Below, one piece after another: positions 1 to 6,423 of a stretch of 6,423 nt of DNA. Source of the stretch: an uncultured Lachnospiraceae bacterium. GTDB lineage: Bacteria; Bacillota; Clostridia; Lachnospirales; Lachnospiraceae. Each line of letters starts with the position of its first letter. The stretch's first letter is position 1. Location of the stretch: NCBI GenBank assembly GCA_934351705.1, contig CAKRJK010000085.1:1-6423 (forward strand), given 5' to 3'. The notes beneath the pieces were generated by a model. That model saw nothing but the letters and a program-made list of their open reading frames with translations, was not told where the DNA came from and did no database searches. A program made the position numbers and the translations under genes.

Positions 1-1
1 G

Positions 2-202
2 ATCAAAGATGTCTCGACAGCGGCAGTCGGAGGAACAGAGTTTTTGTATTATATGATCGGAACGGCAGTAGCGGCAATCGTGGGTTATGTCTGCATTAAG
101 ACGATGCTGGTCGTTGTGCGCAACAAGAAATTCACAATCTTTTCCGTTTACTGTTTCATCATAGGAATTTTATCCGTAGGAGGATATTTCTATTTAGTTT
201 AA
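2..202 (+). CDS. uppP: Undecaprenyl-diphosphatase UppP/BacA, C-terminal end (5'-truncated by the window edge)
   Basis: An open frame enters from the left edge and ends at TAA 200-202, leaving 66 visible residues. They form two hydrophobic stretches (about visible residues 14-40 and 45-66) separated by a short basic loop, RNKK. The pattern of a helix ending in a basic loop, then F..F..YCF..G, then a last helix running to the stop resembles the C-terminus of the UppP/BacA family. That family is an integral membrane phosphatase that converts undecaprenyl diphosphate to the monophosphate so the carrier can be reused in peptidoglycan and other wall polymer synthesis; raised dosage gives bacitracin resistance. 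The catalytic motifs lie upstream of the window, so identity rests on the tail alone. Another polytopic membrane protein cannot be excluded. It ends 15 bases before ftsK on the same strand. Confidence 0.72.
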   Translation: MKDVSTAAVGGTEFLYYMIGTAVAAIVGYVCIKTMLVVVRNKKFTIFSVYCFIIGILSVGGYFYLV

Positions 203-217
203 AAGCCGGAGGTAATT

Positions 218-2731
218 ATGGCAGCTTCAAAAAAGAAAAAAACAACGCGAAAGAAAACAGCGGCAACAGGTGCAATTTCCCAACAGGAAGAAATTGCACT
301 TTGGATTGTGCTGGCATGTTCGATTTTGCTGTTTTTAAGTAACTTAAAAATCGGAGGACCGGTGGGCAACAGTGTAAGTTCCGTCTTTTTCGGAATCTTC
401 GGTCTGGTATCGTACATATTTCCAATCTGCCTGTTTCTTATGGTAGCATTTGCAATTTCCAATAAGGGCAATAAGGTTGCGTGGATAAAGGTGTTTGCAG
501 GAATCCTGTTTTTGTGGCTGATGTGCCTGTTTATCGAACTGGCGGTTACAGGCGGAGAGAACGGAGCAATGCAGGCGTTTGAATACGGAAGGGAACACCG
601 CAGCGGCGGAGGCTTTTTCGGCGGACTCTTAGGAAATCTTCTGACCAAGGCATTCGGGCTGGTAGGTGCGTATGTGGTAGATGTCATAGGCTTGATCGTG
701 ACACTGGTACTGATCACCGAGCGTTCCGCTTTTCTCGGCATGAAAAAAGGAAGCCAGAAGGTCTATACAGCGGCAAAAGAAGAGAATGCCCGTTTAAAAG
801 AACAAAGAGAACAGCGTGAGATAAGACGCCGGGATAAAAAAGCGGTCGGCGTTGCAATGGACACCTCCGTCAAACCGCAGAAAAAAGCGGAAAGAAAAGC
901 GGGTGCGGCAAAAAAAGCACAGCAGCAGCCGATGACGGACGCGATGAGTGAGATTAATATTGATGAGATTTTACAGACACCGCCGGTTGCGGAGCAGGAA
1001 CATATCGTGTTGACTTCTTATGAAGAACCACCGTTCGCAGAACCGGTACAAACACCGTATACCGCGAAAGAACCAAGACGGGAAACCGTCCATACCGTTC
1101 CAAAAGAAGAACCGGTTGCAGAACCTGTGATAGAGGGAATGGTCGAGGAAGCGGAACCGGGAAAGAGAGCGAGAAATCCCCGTCAGTCGCAAAGCGAGAT
1201 CGAGCAGGAGATAAGCGGAGTCAGCGAGCAGATACAGAATGCTCCGGCACCGGTCAAAAGACAATATGTCTTTCCTCCGGTCACTCTGTTAAAGAAGGGA
1301 AACCCAAAGGCGATGGGAGACACCAAAAGCCATTTGCAGGAGACAGCAAATAAATTACAGCAGACCTTAAAGAATTTCGGCGTCGATGTGACGGTGACGA
1401 ATGTAAGCTGCGGACCGAGTGTAACAAGATACGAATTGCAGCCTAAGATGGGTGTCAAAGTAAGCAAGATCGTCAATCTGGCAGATGACATCAAGCTGAA
1501 CCTTGCGGCGGCGGATATCCGTATTGAAGCACCGATACCGGGCAAGGCGGCAGTCGGAATCGAAGTGCCGAACAAAGAAAATGTTACCGTGGCATTCCGG
1601 GATCTGATCGAGTCGGCAGAGTTTAAAGCAAGCACATCCAAGATTGCGTTTGCGGCAGGAAAAGACATTGCGGGCAAGGTCATCGTGGCGGACATTGCAA
1701 AAATGCCGCATTTGTTGATCGCGGGAGCGACCGGCTCGGGTAAATCCGTATGTATCAATACGATCATTATGAGTATTTTATATAAGGCAGATCCGGAAGA
1801 CGTCAAACTGATCATGATTGATCCGAAAGTAGTAGAGTTAAGCGTCTACAACGGAATCCCGCATTTGATGATTCCGGTTGTCACCGATCCGAAAAAGGCG
1901 TCGGGAGCATTGCACTGGGCAGTATCCGAGATGACAGACCGGTACCAGAAGTTTGCGGATTACAATGTGCGTGATTTAAAAGGATACAATCAGAAGGTAG
2001 AGAGTATTAAAGATATAGAGGATGAGAACAAGCCGCAGAAATTGCCGCAGATTGTGATTATTGTGGACGAGCTTGCGGATTTGATGATGGTAGCACCCGG
2101 CGAGGTGGAGGATGCAATCTGTCGTCTGGCACAGCTTGCAAGAGCAGCGGGCATCCATCTGATCATCGCGACACAAAGACCGTCCGTGAATGTCATCACA
2201 GGACTGATCAAGGCAAACATGCCGTCGCGTGTTGCGTTTGCGGTTACCTCGGGTGTGGATTCACGAACGATTCTGGATATGAACGGGGCAGAAAAATTAC
2301 TCGGAAAAGGGGACATGCTTTTCTACCCGCAGGGCTATACGAAGCCGCTGCGAGTGCAGGGAGCATTTGTTTCCGATAAAGAAGTACAGGAAGTTGTGAA
2401 ATTCTTAACAAGCAATAACCAGGAAGTGTCATACAATGCGGAGGTGGAGGATAAGATTCACGCCTCGGCGGCAGAGAGCAGTCAGGGTGCGGCATTTGAA
2501 GCAAACGAGAGAGATGCGTTATTTGAGAATGCGGCAAGATTTTTGATTGAGAAGGACAGAGCGTCCATCAGTATTTTGCAAAGATATTTGAAGATAGGAT
2601 ATAATCGGGCAGCAAGGTTGATCGACCAGTTAGAGGAGGCGGGAGTTGTCGGGCCGGAAGAGGGAACGAAACCGCGTAAAGTCTTAATGGGACCGGAAGA
2701 GTTCGAACAGTATGCCGAAGAATATCTGTAA
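218..2731 (+). CDS. ftsK: FtsK/SpoIIIE-family DNA translocase
   Basis: The 837-residue protein is a membrane-anchored ATP-driven DNA pump that moves chromosomal DNA through the division or sporulation septum. After a Lys-rich N-terminus there are four likely membrane segments (about 25-45, 55-80, 87-110, 134-167). A charged, Pro/Glu-rich linker follows (about 180-345), then the alpha/beta motor. The motor begins near YVFPP (350-354) and contains Walker A GATGSGKS (503-510), IDPK (534-537), Walker B with VDE (616-618) and ATQRPS (651-656). Residues about 766-835 form the gamma winged helix that reads orienting DNA motifs (KOPS in E. coli, SRS in Bacillus). Length and order match the Firmicutes SpoIIIE/FtsK type; sequence alone does not separate a vegetative from a sporulation role. 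The ATG is supported by GGAGG at 208-212, five bases upstream. The motor appears intact. The gene lies 15 bases after uppP and may share its transcript. Confidence 0.97.
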   Translation: MAASKKKKTTRKKTAATGAISQQEEIALWIVLACSILLFLSNLKIGGPVGNSVSSVFFGIFGLVSYIFPICLFLMVAFAISNKGNKVAWIKVFAGILFLWLMCLFIELAVTGGENGAMQAFEYGREHRSGGGFFGGLLGNLLTKAFGLVGAYVVDVIGLIVTLVLITERSAFLGMKKGSQKVYTAAKEENARLKEQREQREIRRRDKKAVGVAMDTSVKPQKKAERKAGAAKKAQQQPMTDAMSEINIDEILQTPPVAEQEHIVLTSYEEPPFAEPVQTPYTAKEPRRETVHTVPKEEPVAEPVIEGMVEEAEPGKRARNPRQSQSEIEQEISGVSEQIQNAPAPVKRQYVFPPVTLLKKGNPKAMGDTKSHLQETANKLQQTLKNFGVDVTVTNVSCGPSVTRYELQPKMGVKVSKIVNLADDIKLNLAAADIRIEAPIPGKAAVGIEVPNKENVTVAFRDLIESAEFKASTSKIAFAAGKDIAGKVIVADIAKMPHLLIAGATGSGKSVCINTIIMSILYKADPEDVKLIMIDPKVVELSVYNGIPHLMIPVVTDPKKASGALHWAVSEMTDRYQKFADYNVRDLKGYNQKVESIKDIEDENKPQKLPQIVIIVDELADLMMVAPGEVEDAICRLAQLARAAGIHLIIATQRPSVNVITGLIKANMPSRVAFAVTSGVDSRTILDMNGAEKLLGKGDMLFYPQGYTKPLRVQGAFVSDKEVQEVVKFLTSNNQEVSYNAEVEDKIHASAAESSQGAAFEANERDALFENAARFLIEKDRASISILQRYLKIGYNRAARLIDQLEEAGVVGPEEGTKPRKVLMGPEEFEQYAEEYL

Positions 2732-2785
2732 AGTTAAGAGAGACAAACTAAAAAATCATATAAATCAAACAAATGGAGGAACGTC
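2732..2785 (+). promoter_or_regulatory. A-rich ftsK-fhs intergenic gap with a weak promoter candidate and the fhs ribosome binding site
   Basis: This 54-base gap is the largest in the window. A strong ribosome binding site, GGAGGA (2775-2780), sits five bases before the fhs ATG. A TATAAA at 2759-2764 resembles a -10 box and TTAAGA at 2734-2739 is a 4-of-6 match to a -35 box. The 19-base spacing is longer than the usual 17, and A-rich DNA gives such matches by chance. There is no hairpin with a T-run, so nothing here would stop a transcript coming from ftsK. The ribosome binding site is secure; the promoter is a guess. Confidence 0.3.
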
Positions 2786-4456
2786 ATGAAAAGCGATATC
2801 GAGATTGCACAGGAAGCATTAATGGAACCGATTACAGAGGTAGCAAAAAGCCTGGATATTTTACCGGACGAACTGGAACTTTACGGAAAGTACAAAGCAA
2901 AACTTTCCGATGAGCTTTTAGAGCGGACAAAGAATAATCCGAACGGTAAATTGGTATTGGTGACTGCAATCAATCCGACACCGGCAGGCGAGGGCAAGAC
3001 AACCACAAGCGTAGGACTCGGACAGGCATTTGGAAAACTGGGAAAAAAGGCAGTCATTGCATTGCGTGAGCCGTCCTTAGGACCGTGTTTCGGTATCAAA
3101 GGCGGTGCAGCGGGAGGCGGCTATGCACAGGTCGTTCCGATGGAGGATTTAAACCTGCATTTTACAGGTGATTTTCATGCAATCACCTCTGCGAACAATC
3201 TGTTGGCAGCGTTGCTTGATAATCATATCCAGCAGGGAAATGAGCTGGGAATCGATCCGAGACAGATCATCTGGAAAAGATGTCTTGATATGAACGACAG
3301 AGTTCTCCGCAATGTCGTGGTAGGATTGGGCAATAAGATGGATGGCATGGTCAGAGAAGATCATTTTGTGATCACCGTTGCCTCCGAGATTATGGCAGTT
3401 CTTTGTCTGGCAGATGATATGGAGGATTTAAAACGCCGTCTCGGCAACATTATCGTGGCGTACAGTTTTGACGGAAAACCGGTTACAGCACAGGATTTAA
3501 AAGCAACCGGGGCAATGGCGGCATTGTTGAAAGACGCATTAAAGCCGAACTTGATCCAGACATTGGAGCATACTCCGGCAATCGTACACGGAGGACCTTT
3601 CGCAAACATTGCACATGGATGTAACAGTATCCGTGCGACAAAAGCGGCATTAAAATTAGCCGATATTGTAGTGACAGAGGCAGGCTTCGGTGCAGATCTG
3701 GGTGCGGAGAAATTCTTAGATATCAAATGCCGCAAGGCAGGGTTAAAACCGGATGCGATCGTGCTTGTTGCGACCGTTCGTGCGTTAAAATATAACGGCG
3801 GCGTTGCAAAAGCGGACTTGGGAGAAGAGAACTTAGAGGCATTAAAAGCGGGAATCGTAAACTTGGAAAAACATATCGAGAACTTACAAAAATATCAGGT
3901 TCCGGTTGTGGTAACCCTCAATTCCTTTGTCAGCGACACCGAGGCGGAGATTTCCTTTATCGAGAATTTCTGTAAAGAGAGAGGTTGTGAATTCGCCCTT
4001 TCCGAAGTGTGGGAAAAAGGCGGAGAAGGCGGCGTTGCCCTCGCAAACAAAGTGTTGGAGACCTTAGAAAACAAAGAGAGCCATTACAAACCGCTTTATG
4101 CGGACGAGGCGTCCTTAGAGGAAAAAATAGAAACCATTGCAAAAGAAATCTACGGTGCGAGCGGAGTGACCTACTCCCCGGCGGCAAAGAGAGAATTACA
4201 GCGTATTACGGATATGGGAATGTCATATTTTCCGGTCTGTATGGCAAAGACACAGTATTCCCTGTCGGACGATCCGAAAAAGCTGGGACGACCAAGCAAT
4301 TTTGATGTCAATGTGCGTGAGGTTTACGTTTCTGCGGGTGCAGAGTTTGTTGTGGCAATCAACGGTTCAATCATGACCATGCCGGGACTGCCGAAACAGC
4401 CGGCGGCATTCGGTATTGATGTAGACAAAGACGGTACAATCACAGGATTATTCTAG
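2786..4456 (+). CDS. fhs: Formate-tetrahydrofolate ligase (10-formyl-THF synthetase)
   Basis: This cytoplasmic enzyme joins formate to tetrahydrofolate using ATP, giving 10-formyl-THF. The 556 residues fit the usual bacterial length of about 555-560. Visible family hallmarks are the ATP-binding P-loop TPAGEGKTT (65-73), EPSLGP (95-100) and the glycine-rich GGAAGGG (106-112). Further on come the conserved [17 protein letters not shown] segment and a C-terminal tail reading PGLPKQPAA...GLF. The start ATG has GGAGGA at 2775-2780 in front of it, and the N-terminus ([11 protein letters not shown]) is typical. The gene lies directly upstream of folD, whose product takes the next steps on the same folate. 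In acetogens this pair belongs to the methyl branch of the Wood-Ljungdahl pathway; in other Clostridia it feeds purine and amino-acid synthesis. No disruption or missing motif is seen. Confidence 0.98.
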   Translation: MKSDIEIAQEALMEPITEVAKSLDILPDELELYGKYKAKLSDELLERTKNNPNGKLVLVTAINPTPAGEGKTTTSVGLGQAFGKLGKKAVIALREPSLGPCFGIKGGAAGGGYAQVVPMEDLNLHFTGDFHAITSANNLLAALLDNHIQQGNELGIDPRQIIWKRCLDMNDRVLRNVVVGLGNKMDGMVREDHFVITVASEIMAVLCLADDMEDLKRRLGNIIVAYSFDGKPVTAQDLKATGAMAALLKDALKPNLIQTLEHTPAIVHGGPFANIAHGCNSIRATKAALKLADIVVTEAGFGADLGAEKFLDIKCRKAGLKPDAIVLVATVRALKYNGGVAKADLGEENLEALKAGIVNLEKHIENLQKYQVPVVVTLNSFVSDTEAEISFIENFCKERGCEFALSEVWEKGGEGGVALANKVLETLENKESHYKPLYADEASLEEKIETIAKEIYGASGVTYSPAAKRELQRITDMGMSYFPVCMAKTQYSLSDDPKKLGRPSNFDVNVREVYVSAGAEFVVAINGSIMTMPGLPKQPAAFGIDVDKDGTITGLF

Positions 4457-4462
4457 GAGGAG
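4455..4462 (+). promoter_or_regulatory. folD ribosome binding site overlapping the fhs stop codon
   Basis: AGGAGGAG begins with the last two bases of the fhs TAG stop (4454-4456) and ends three bases before the folD ATG at 4466. Ribosomes finishing fhs therefore stop on the folD initiation signal. This fixes the folD start and suggests translational coupling, which would keep the two pathway enzymes in step. Confidence 0.85.
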
Positions 4463-4465
4463 ATC

Positions 4466-5305
4466 ATGGCAAAGATTATTGACGGAAAAGCAATTTCAGC
4501 AGCAATTAAAAATGAGTTAAAAGAAGAAGTCGCAGAGTTAAAGGTAAAGGGAATCGAGGGCAGCCTTGCGGTGATCCAGGTAGGAAATGATCCTGCATCC
4601 TCGGTCTATGTAAATAATAAGAAAAAGGCGTGCGAGTACATCGGAATCGGTTCTGTGTCCTATGAACTTCCGGAGGAAACGACTGAGGAGGAACTCTTAA
4701 AAATTATCGACGAATTAAACAACCGCGATGATGTCAAAGGAATCTTAGTACAGCTTCCGGTTCCGAAACATATCAATGAAGACCGCATTATCCAGGCAAT
4801 CTCGCCAAAGAAAGATGTAGACGGTTTCCATCCGCAGAGCGTCGGTGCAATGACCATAGGAGAACCGGGATTCCTCTCCTGTACACCGGCGGGGATTATT
4901 CAGCTTTTGAAGCGTTCGGATATTGAGATAGAAGGAAAAAATTGTGTGGTGATCGGACGAAGCAATATTGTCGGAAAACCGATGGCACTTTTGATGTTGA
5001 GAGAAAATGCAACCGTGACGATCGCACATTCCAGAACCAAGAATTTAAAGGAAATCTGTAAAAATGCGGATATTCTGATCGTGGCGATCGGAAAACCGAA
5101 GTTTATCGATGACTCCTATGTCAAAGAAGGTGCGGTGGTTATCGATGTGGGAATCCACAGAAATGAAAACAACAAACTTTGCGGTGATGTTGATTTTGAA
5201 AAGGTAGAGCCGATCGCATCCGCCATCACACCGGTTCCGGGCGGAGTCGGACCGATGACAATTGCAATGTTGATGAATAACTGTGTGGAATCCATGAGAG
5301 GTTGA
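4466..5305 (+). CDS. folD: Bifunctional methylene-THF dehydrogenase / methenyl-THF cyclohydrolase FolD
   Basis: FolD interconverts 10-formyl-THF, 5,10-methenyl-THF and 5,10-methylene-THF in the cytoplasm, usually with NADP(H), and so follows directly on Fhs. The 279 residues match the family's length of about 280-290. The N-terminal catalytic domain shows the YxxxK pair (Tyr48, Lys52; the lysine is the cyclohydrolase catalytic residue), QLPVP (96-100) and KDVDGFHP (116-123). The Rossmann domain carries GRSNIVGKP (164-172), and the C-terminal signature TPVPGGVGPMT spans 255-265. All key residues are present, so both activities are expected. Cofactor choice, NADP or NAD, cannot be settled by eye. 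The start is set by AGGAGGAG at 4455-4462. It lies 9 bases after fhs and 7 bases before the next gene, consistent with one operon. Confidence 0.98.
   Translation: MAKIIDGKAISAAIKNELKEEVAELKVKGIEGSLAVIQVGNDPASSVYVNNKKKACEYIGIGSVSYELPEETTEEELLKIIDELNNRDDVKGILVQLPVPKHINEDRIIQAISPKKDVDGFHPQSVGAMTIGEPGFLSCTPAGIIQLLKRSDIEIEGKNCVVIGRSNIVGKPMALLMLRENATVTIAHSRTKNLKEICKNADILIVAIGKPKFIDDSYVKEGAVVIDVGIHRNENNKLCGDVDFEKVEPIASAITPVPGGVGPMTIAMLMNNCVESMRG
5297..5301 (+). promoter_or_regulatory. Weak ribosome binding site before the zinc-ribbon gene
   Basis: AGAGG lies inside the last codons of folD, 11 bases before the ATG at 5313. It is weaker and farther from the start than the GGAGG sites of the other genes. 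Translation of the next gene may therefore rely on ribosomes finishing folD, or simply be lower. The start at 5313 is preferred because the CxxC zinc motif begins at codon 3 and no in-frame upstream start fits. Confidence 0.45.
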
Positions 5306-5312
5306 TGAAGCA

Positions 5313-6423
5313 ATGAAATGTGCAAAGTGTGGGACGCAGGTAGAGCCGGGAAGTGTGTATTGCCCTGTCTGTGGAAATGAGATACAGATTGTGCCGGATT
5401 ACAGTGCCTTAGAGGAAGATTACCTCAAAGAACTGATGAGTGAAGAAACACCGGATAAGGCAGTAAAAGAGGCAGAAAAAAGCAACAAATATGAAAAAGC
5501 ACCAAAAAAGAAAGAACCAAAATCAAAAAAGAAAAAGATTTTGATCGGTGCGGTGGTATGTGTTCTTGCAATTCTTGTGATTGCAGGTGTCTGTCTGACC
5601 ACAAATTCTTATGATGCCCAGATCAAAAAGGCAAAAAAGGCATACAGCGAGAAAAGATACGAGGATACGATCACCTATGCAAACAAAGCCTTAAAGCATA
5701 AGAAAAAGAGTACACAGGCATTGCTGCTGCTGGCAAAAGCAGAGATTGCAACGCAAAAGGATGAGTCGGCAGAGGACGCTCTCAGGCAGGTAATTGAGAT
5801 TGACGGTACAAACGAGGAAGCCTATTCGCTCATTCTGGATCTGTATTTGAAAAATGATGATTACGAGGCAATCGCAAGCCTGTACGAACAGGCAGAAGAT
5901 GAAAAAATACAACAATTATTTGAAGGCTATTATATAGCACCGCCAACATTCTCCGAAAAAGCAGGCACGTACAAAAGTGCATTGGAGATTGAGCTTGAGA
6001 CAGAGGATGATTTCGAGATTTATTACACGACGGACGGAAGTAACCCGAAAGAAGACGGTGTTTTGTACAGCAGTAAAATCCCGTTTCACGAAGAAGGAAC
6101 ATACGATTTAAAAGCAGTCTGCAAAAACAAGGATGGCGTTTACAGCAAAACAGTTGAGGCGGAATACAAAATCGAAATTGAGGTTCCCGATTTGCCAAAG
6201 GCATCACCGGACAGCGGAACGTATACGCAGCCGACGCAGATCAGCATTGAAGTGCCGAAAGGGTGTACTGCCTACTATGCGTGGAACGAGACACCGGGAA
6301 GCAACACGCCAAAGTATGAAGGACCGTTTGATATGATTGAGGGCAACAACGTGTTATCCGTGATTATAGTCGGAAAAAACGGAAAAACAAGCGGAATCCA
6401 AAAGTACAACTACATTTATATGC
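5313..6423 (+). CDS. Membrane-anchored zinc-ribbon / TPR-like / CHB_HEX_C-like repeat protein (3'-truncated by the window edge)
   Basis: The frame stays open from ATG 5313 to the window end, giving 370 residues with no stop. The N-terminus has a zinc ribbon, CxxC (Cys3, Cys6) and CxxC (Cys17, Cys20), typical of zinc_ribbon_2-type domains. An acidic then strongly Lys-rich linker follows (about 30-75), then one membrane helix (about 76-96). The lysines before the helix predict the N-terminus inside and the rest outside the cell. Residues about 101-205 look like TPR helices (AYSEKRYEDTITYANKAL is a good TPR fit). Two beta-rich repeats follow (about 209-290 and 291-370). The first carries YYTTDGSNP...LYSSKIPF...GTYDLKAV...S, the pattern of chitobiase/hexosaminidase C-terminal (CHB_HEX_C_1) domains. 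Function is unknown: no catalytic domain is visible, and an envelope binding, scaffold or sensing role is inference. It starts 7 bases after folD, so it is probably co-transcribed, though a metabolic link is not implied. Confidence 0.88.
   Translation, partial: MKCAKCGTQVEPGSVYCPVCGNEIQIVPDYSALEEDYLKELMSEETPDKAVKEAEKSNKYEKAPKKKEPKSKKKKILIGAVVCVLAILVIAGVCLTTNSYDAQIKKAKKAYSEKRYEDTITYANKALKHKKKSTQALLLLAKAEIATQKDESAEDALRQVIEIDGTNEEAYSLILDLYLKNDDYEAIASLYEQAEDEKIQQLFEGYYIAPPTFSEKAGTYKSALEIELETEDDFEIYYTTDGSNPKEDGVLYSSKIPFHEEGTYDLKAVCKNKDGVYSKTVEAEYKIEIEVPDLPKASPDSGTYTQPTQISIEVPKGCTAYYAWNETPGSNTPKYEGPFDMIEGNNVLSVIIVGKNGKTSGIQKYNYIYM

Noticed and set aside
1183..1815. 210-codon open frame on the minus strand inside ftsK, with several other minus-strand frames of 60-180 codons across the window
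   Set aside because: They lie antisense to strongly conserved coding sequence, have biased compositions typical of reverse-read codons (Ser/Ile/Leu/Phe/Cys-rich), and show no recognisable domain.
218..2731. A Bacillus-type SRS motif (GAGAAGGG) within ftsK
   Set aside because: By eye only near matches were seen (such as GAGAAGGA near 2551). A single near match in one window says nothing about polarity; a genome-wide skew test would be needed.
2732..2785. Possible ZTP (pfl) or THF riboswitch upstream of fhs, since these RNAs often control folate and one-carbon genes
   Set aside because: The gap is only 54 bases, largely A-rich, with no paired stems and none of the G/C-rich conserved blocks of those riboswitches that I could find.
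2732..2785. Rho-independent terminator after ftsK
   Set aside because: No GC-rich inverted repeat followed by a T-run is present on the + strand.
4009..4305. 98-codon + strand frame inside fhs
   Set aside because: It is an out-of-frame Arg/Gly-rich shadow of the conserved C-terminal half of fhs, with no family features.
6133..6336. 67-codon + strand frame near the right end
   Set aside because: It overlaps the longer zinc-ribbon/TPR reading frame in a different phase; the Arg-rich product has no recognisable domain.

Overview
The window carries five genes, all on the + strand and tightly packed. They are the 3' end of a probable undecaprenyl-diphosphatase gene (uppP), a complete FtsK/SpoIIIE-family DNA translocase, a complete formate-tetrahydrofolate ligase (fhs), a complete bifunctional FolD, and the first 370 codons of a membrane-anchored zinc-ribbon/TPR/CHB_HEX_C-like protein that runs off the right edge. 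The FtsK and one-carbon protein sequences, strong GGAGG ribosome binding sites, moderate GC content and Lys/Glu-rich proteins suggest an anaerobic member of the Clostridia, most likely Lachnospiraceae-like. This is inferred from the look of the sequence, not from a database comparison.

Layout: bases 2-202 encode two C-terminal membrane helices of UppP, the enzyme that recycles the undecaprenyl lipid carrier of wall synthesis. After 15 bases comes ftsK (218-2731), a DNA pump with four N-terminal membrane segments, a charged linker, a RecA-type motor and a C-terminal winged helix. A 54-base A-rich gap (2732-2785) is the only sizeable intergenic space. It has no visible terminator and holds only a weak promoter-like match. 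Then come fhs (2786-4456) and folD (4466-5305), 9 bases apart, with the folD ribosome binding site overlapping the fhs stop. Seven bases after folD the zinc-ribbon protein begins (5313 to beyond 6423).

Fhs and FolD carry out consecutive steps: formate + THF + ATP to 10-formyl-THF, then to 5,10-methenyl-THF and 5,10-methylene-THF. Together they supply one-carbon units for purine, thymidylate and amino-acid synthesis, and in acetogens they form part of the methyl branch of the Wood-Ljungdahl pathway. The window alone does not show whether this organism is an acetogen. UppP and FtsK belong to envelope and division/chromosome-segregation functions. The short gaps suggest co-transcription of at least fhs, folD and the last gene, and possibly of the whole run.

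Most of the window is conserved housekeeping sequence. The least ordinary item is the last gene, which joins a cytoplasmic zinc ribbon, a single membrane helix, a TPR-like helical region and at least two extracytoplasmic beta-sandwich-like repeats. I saw no RNA gene, mobile element, CRISPR array or clear riboswitch.
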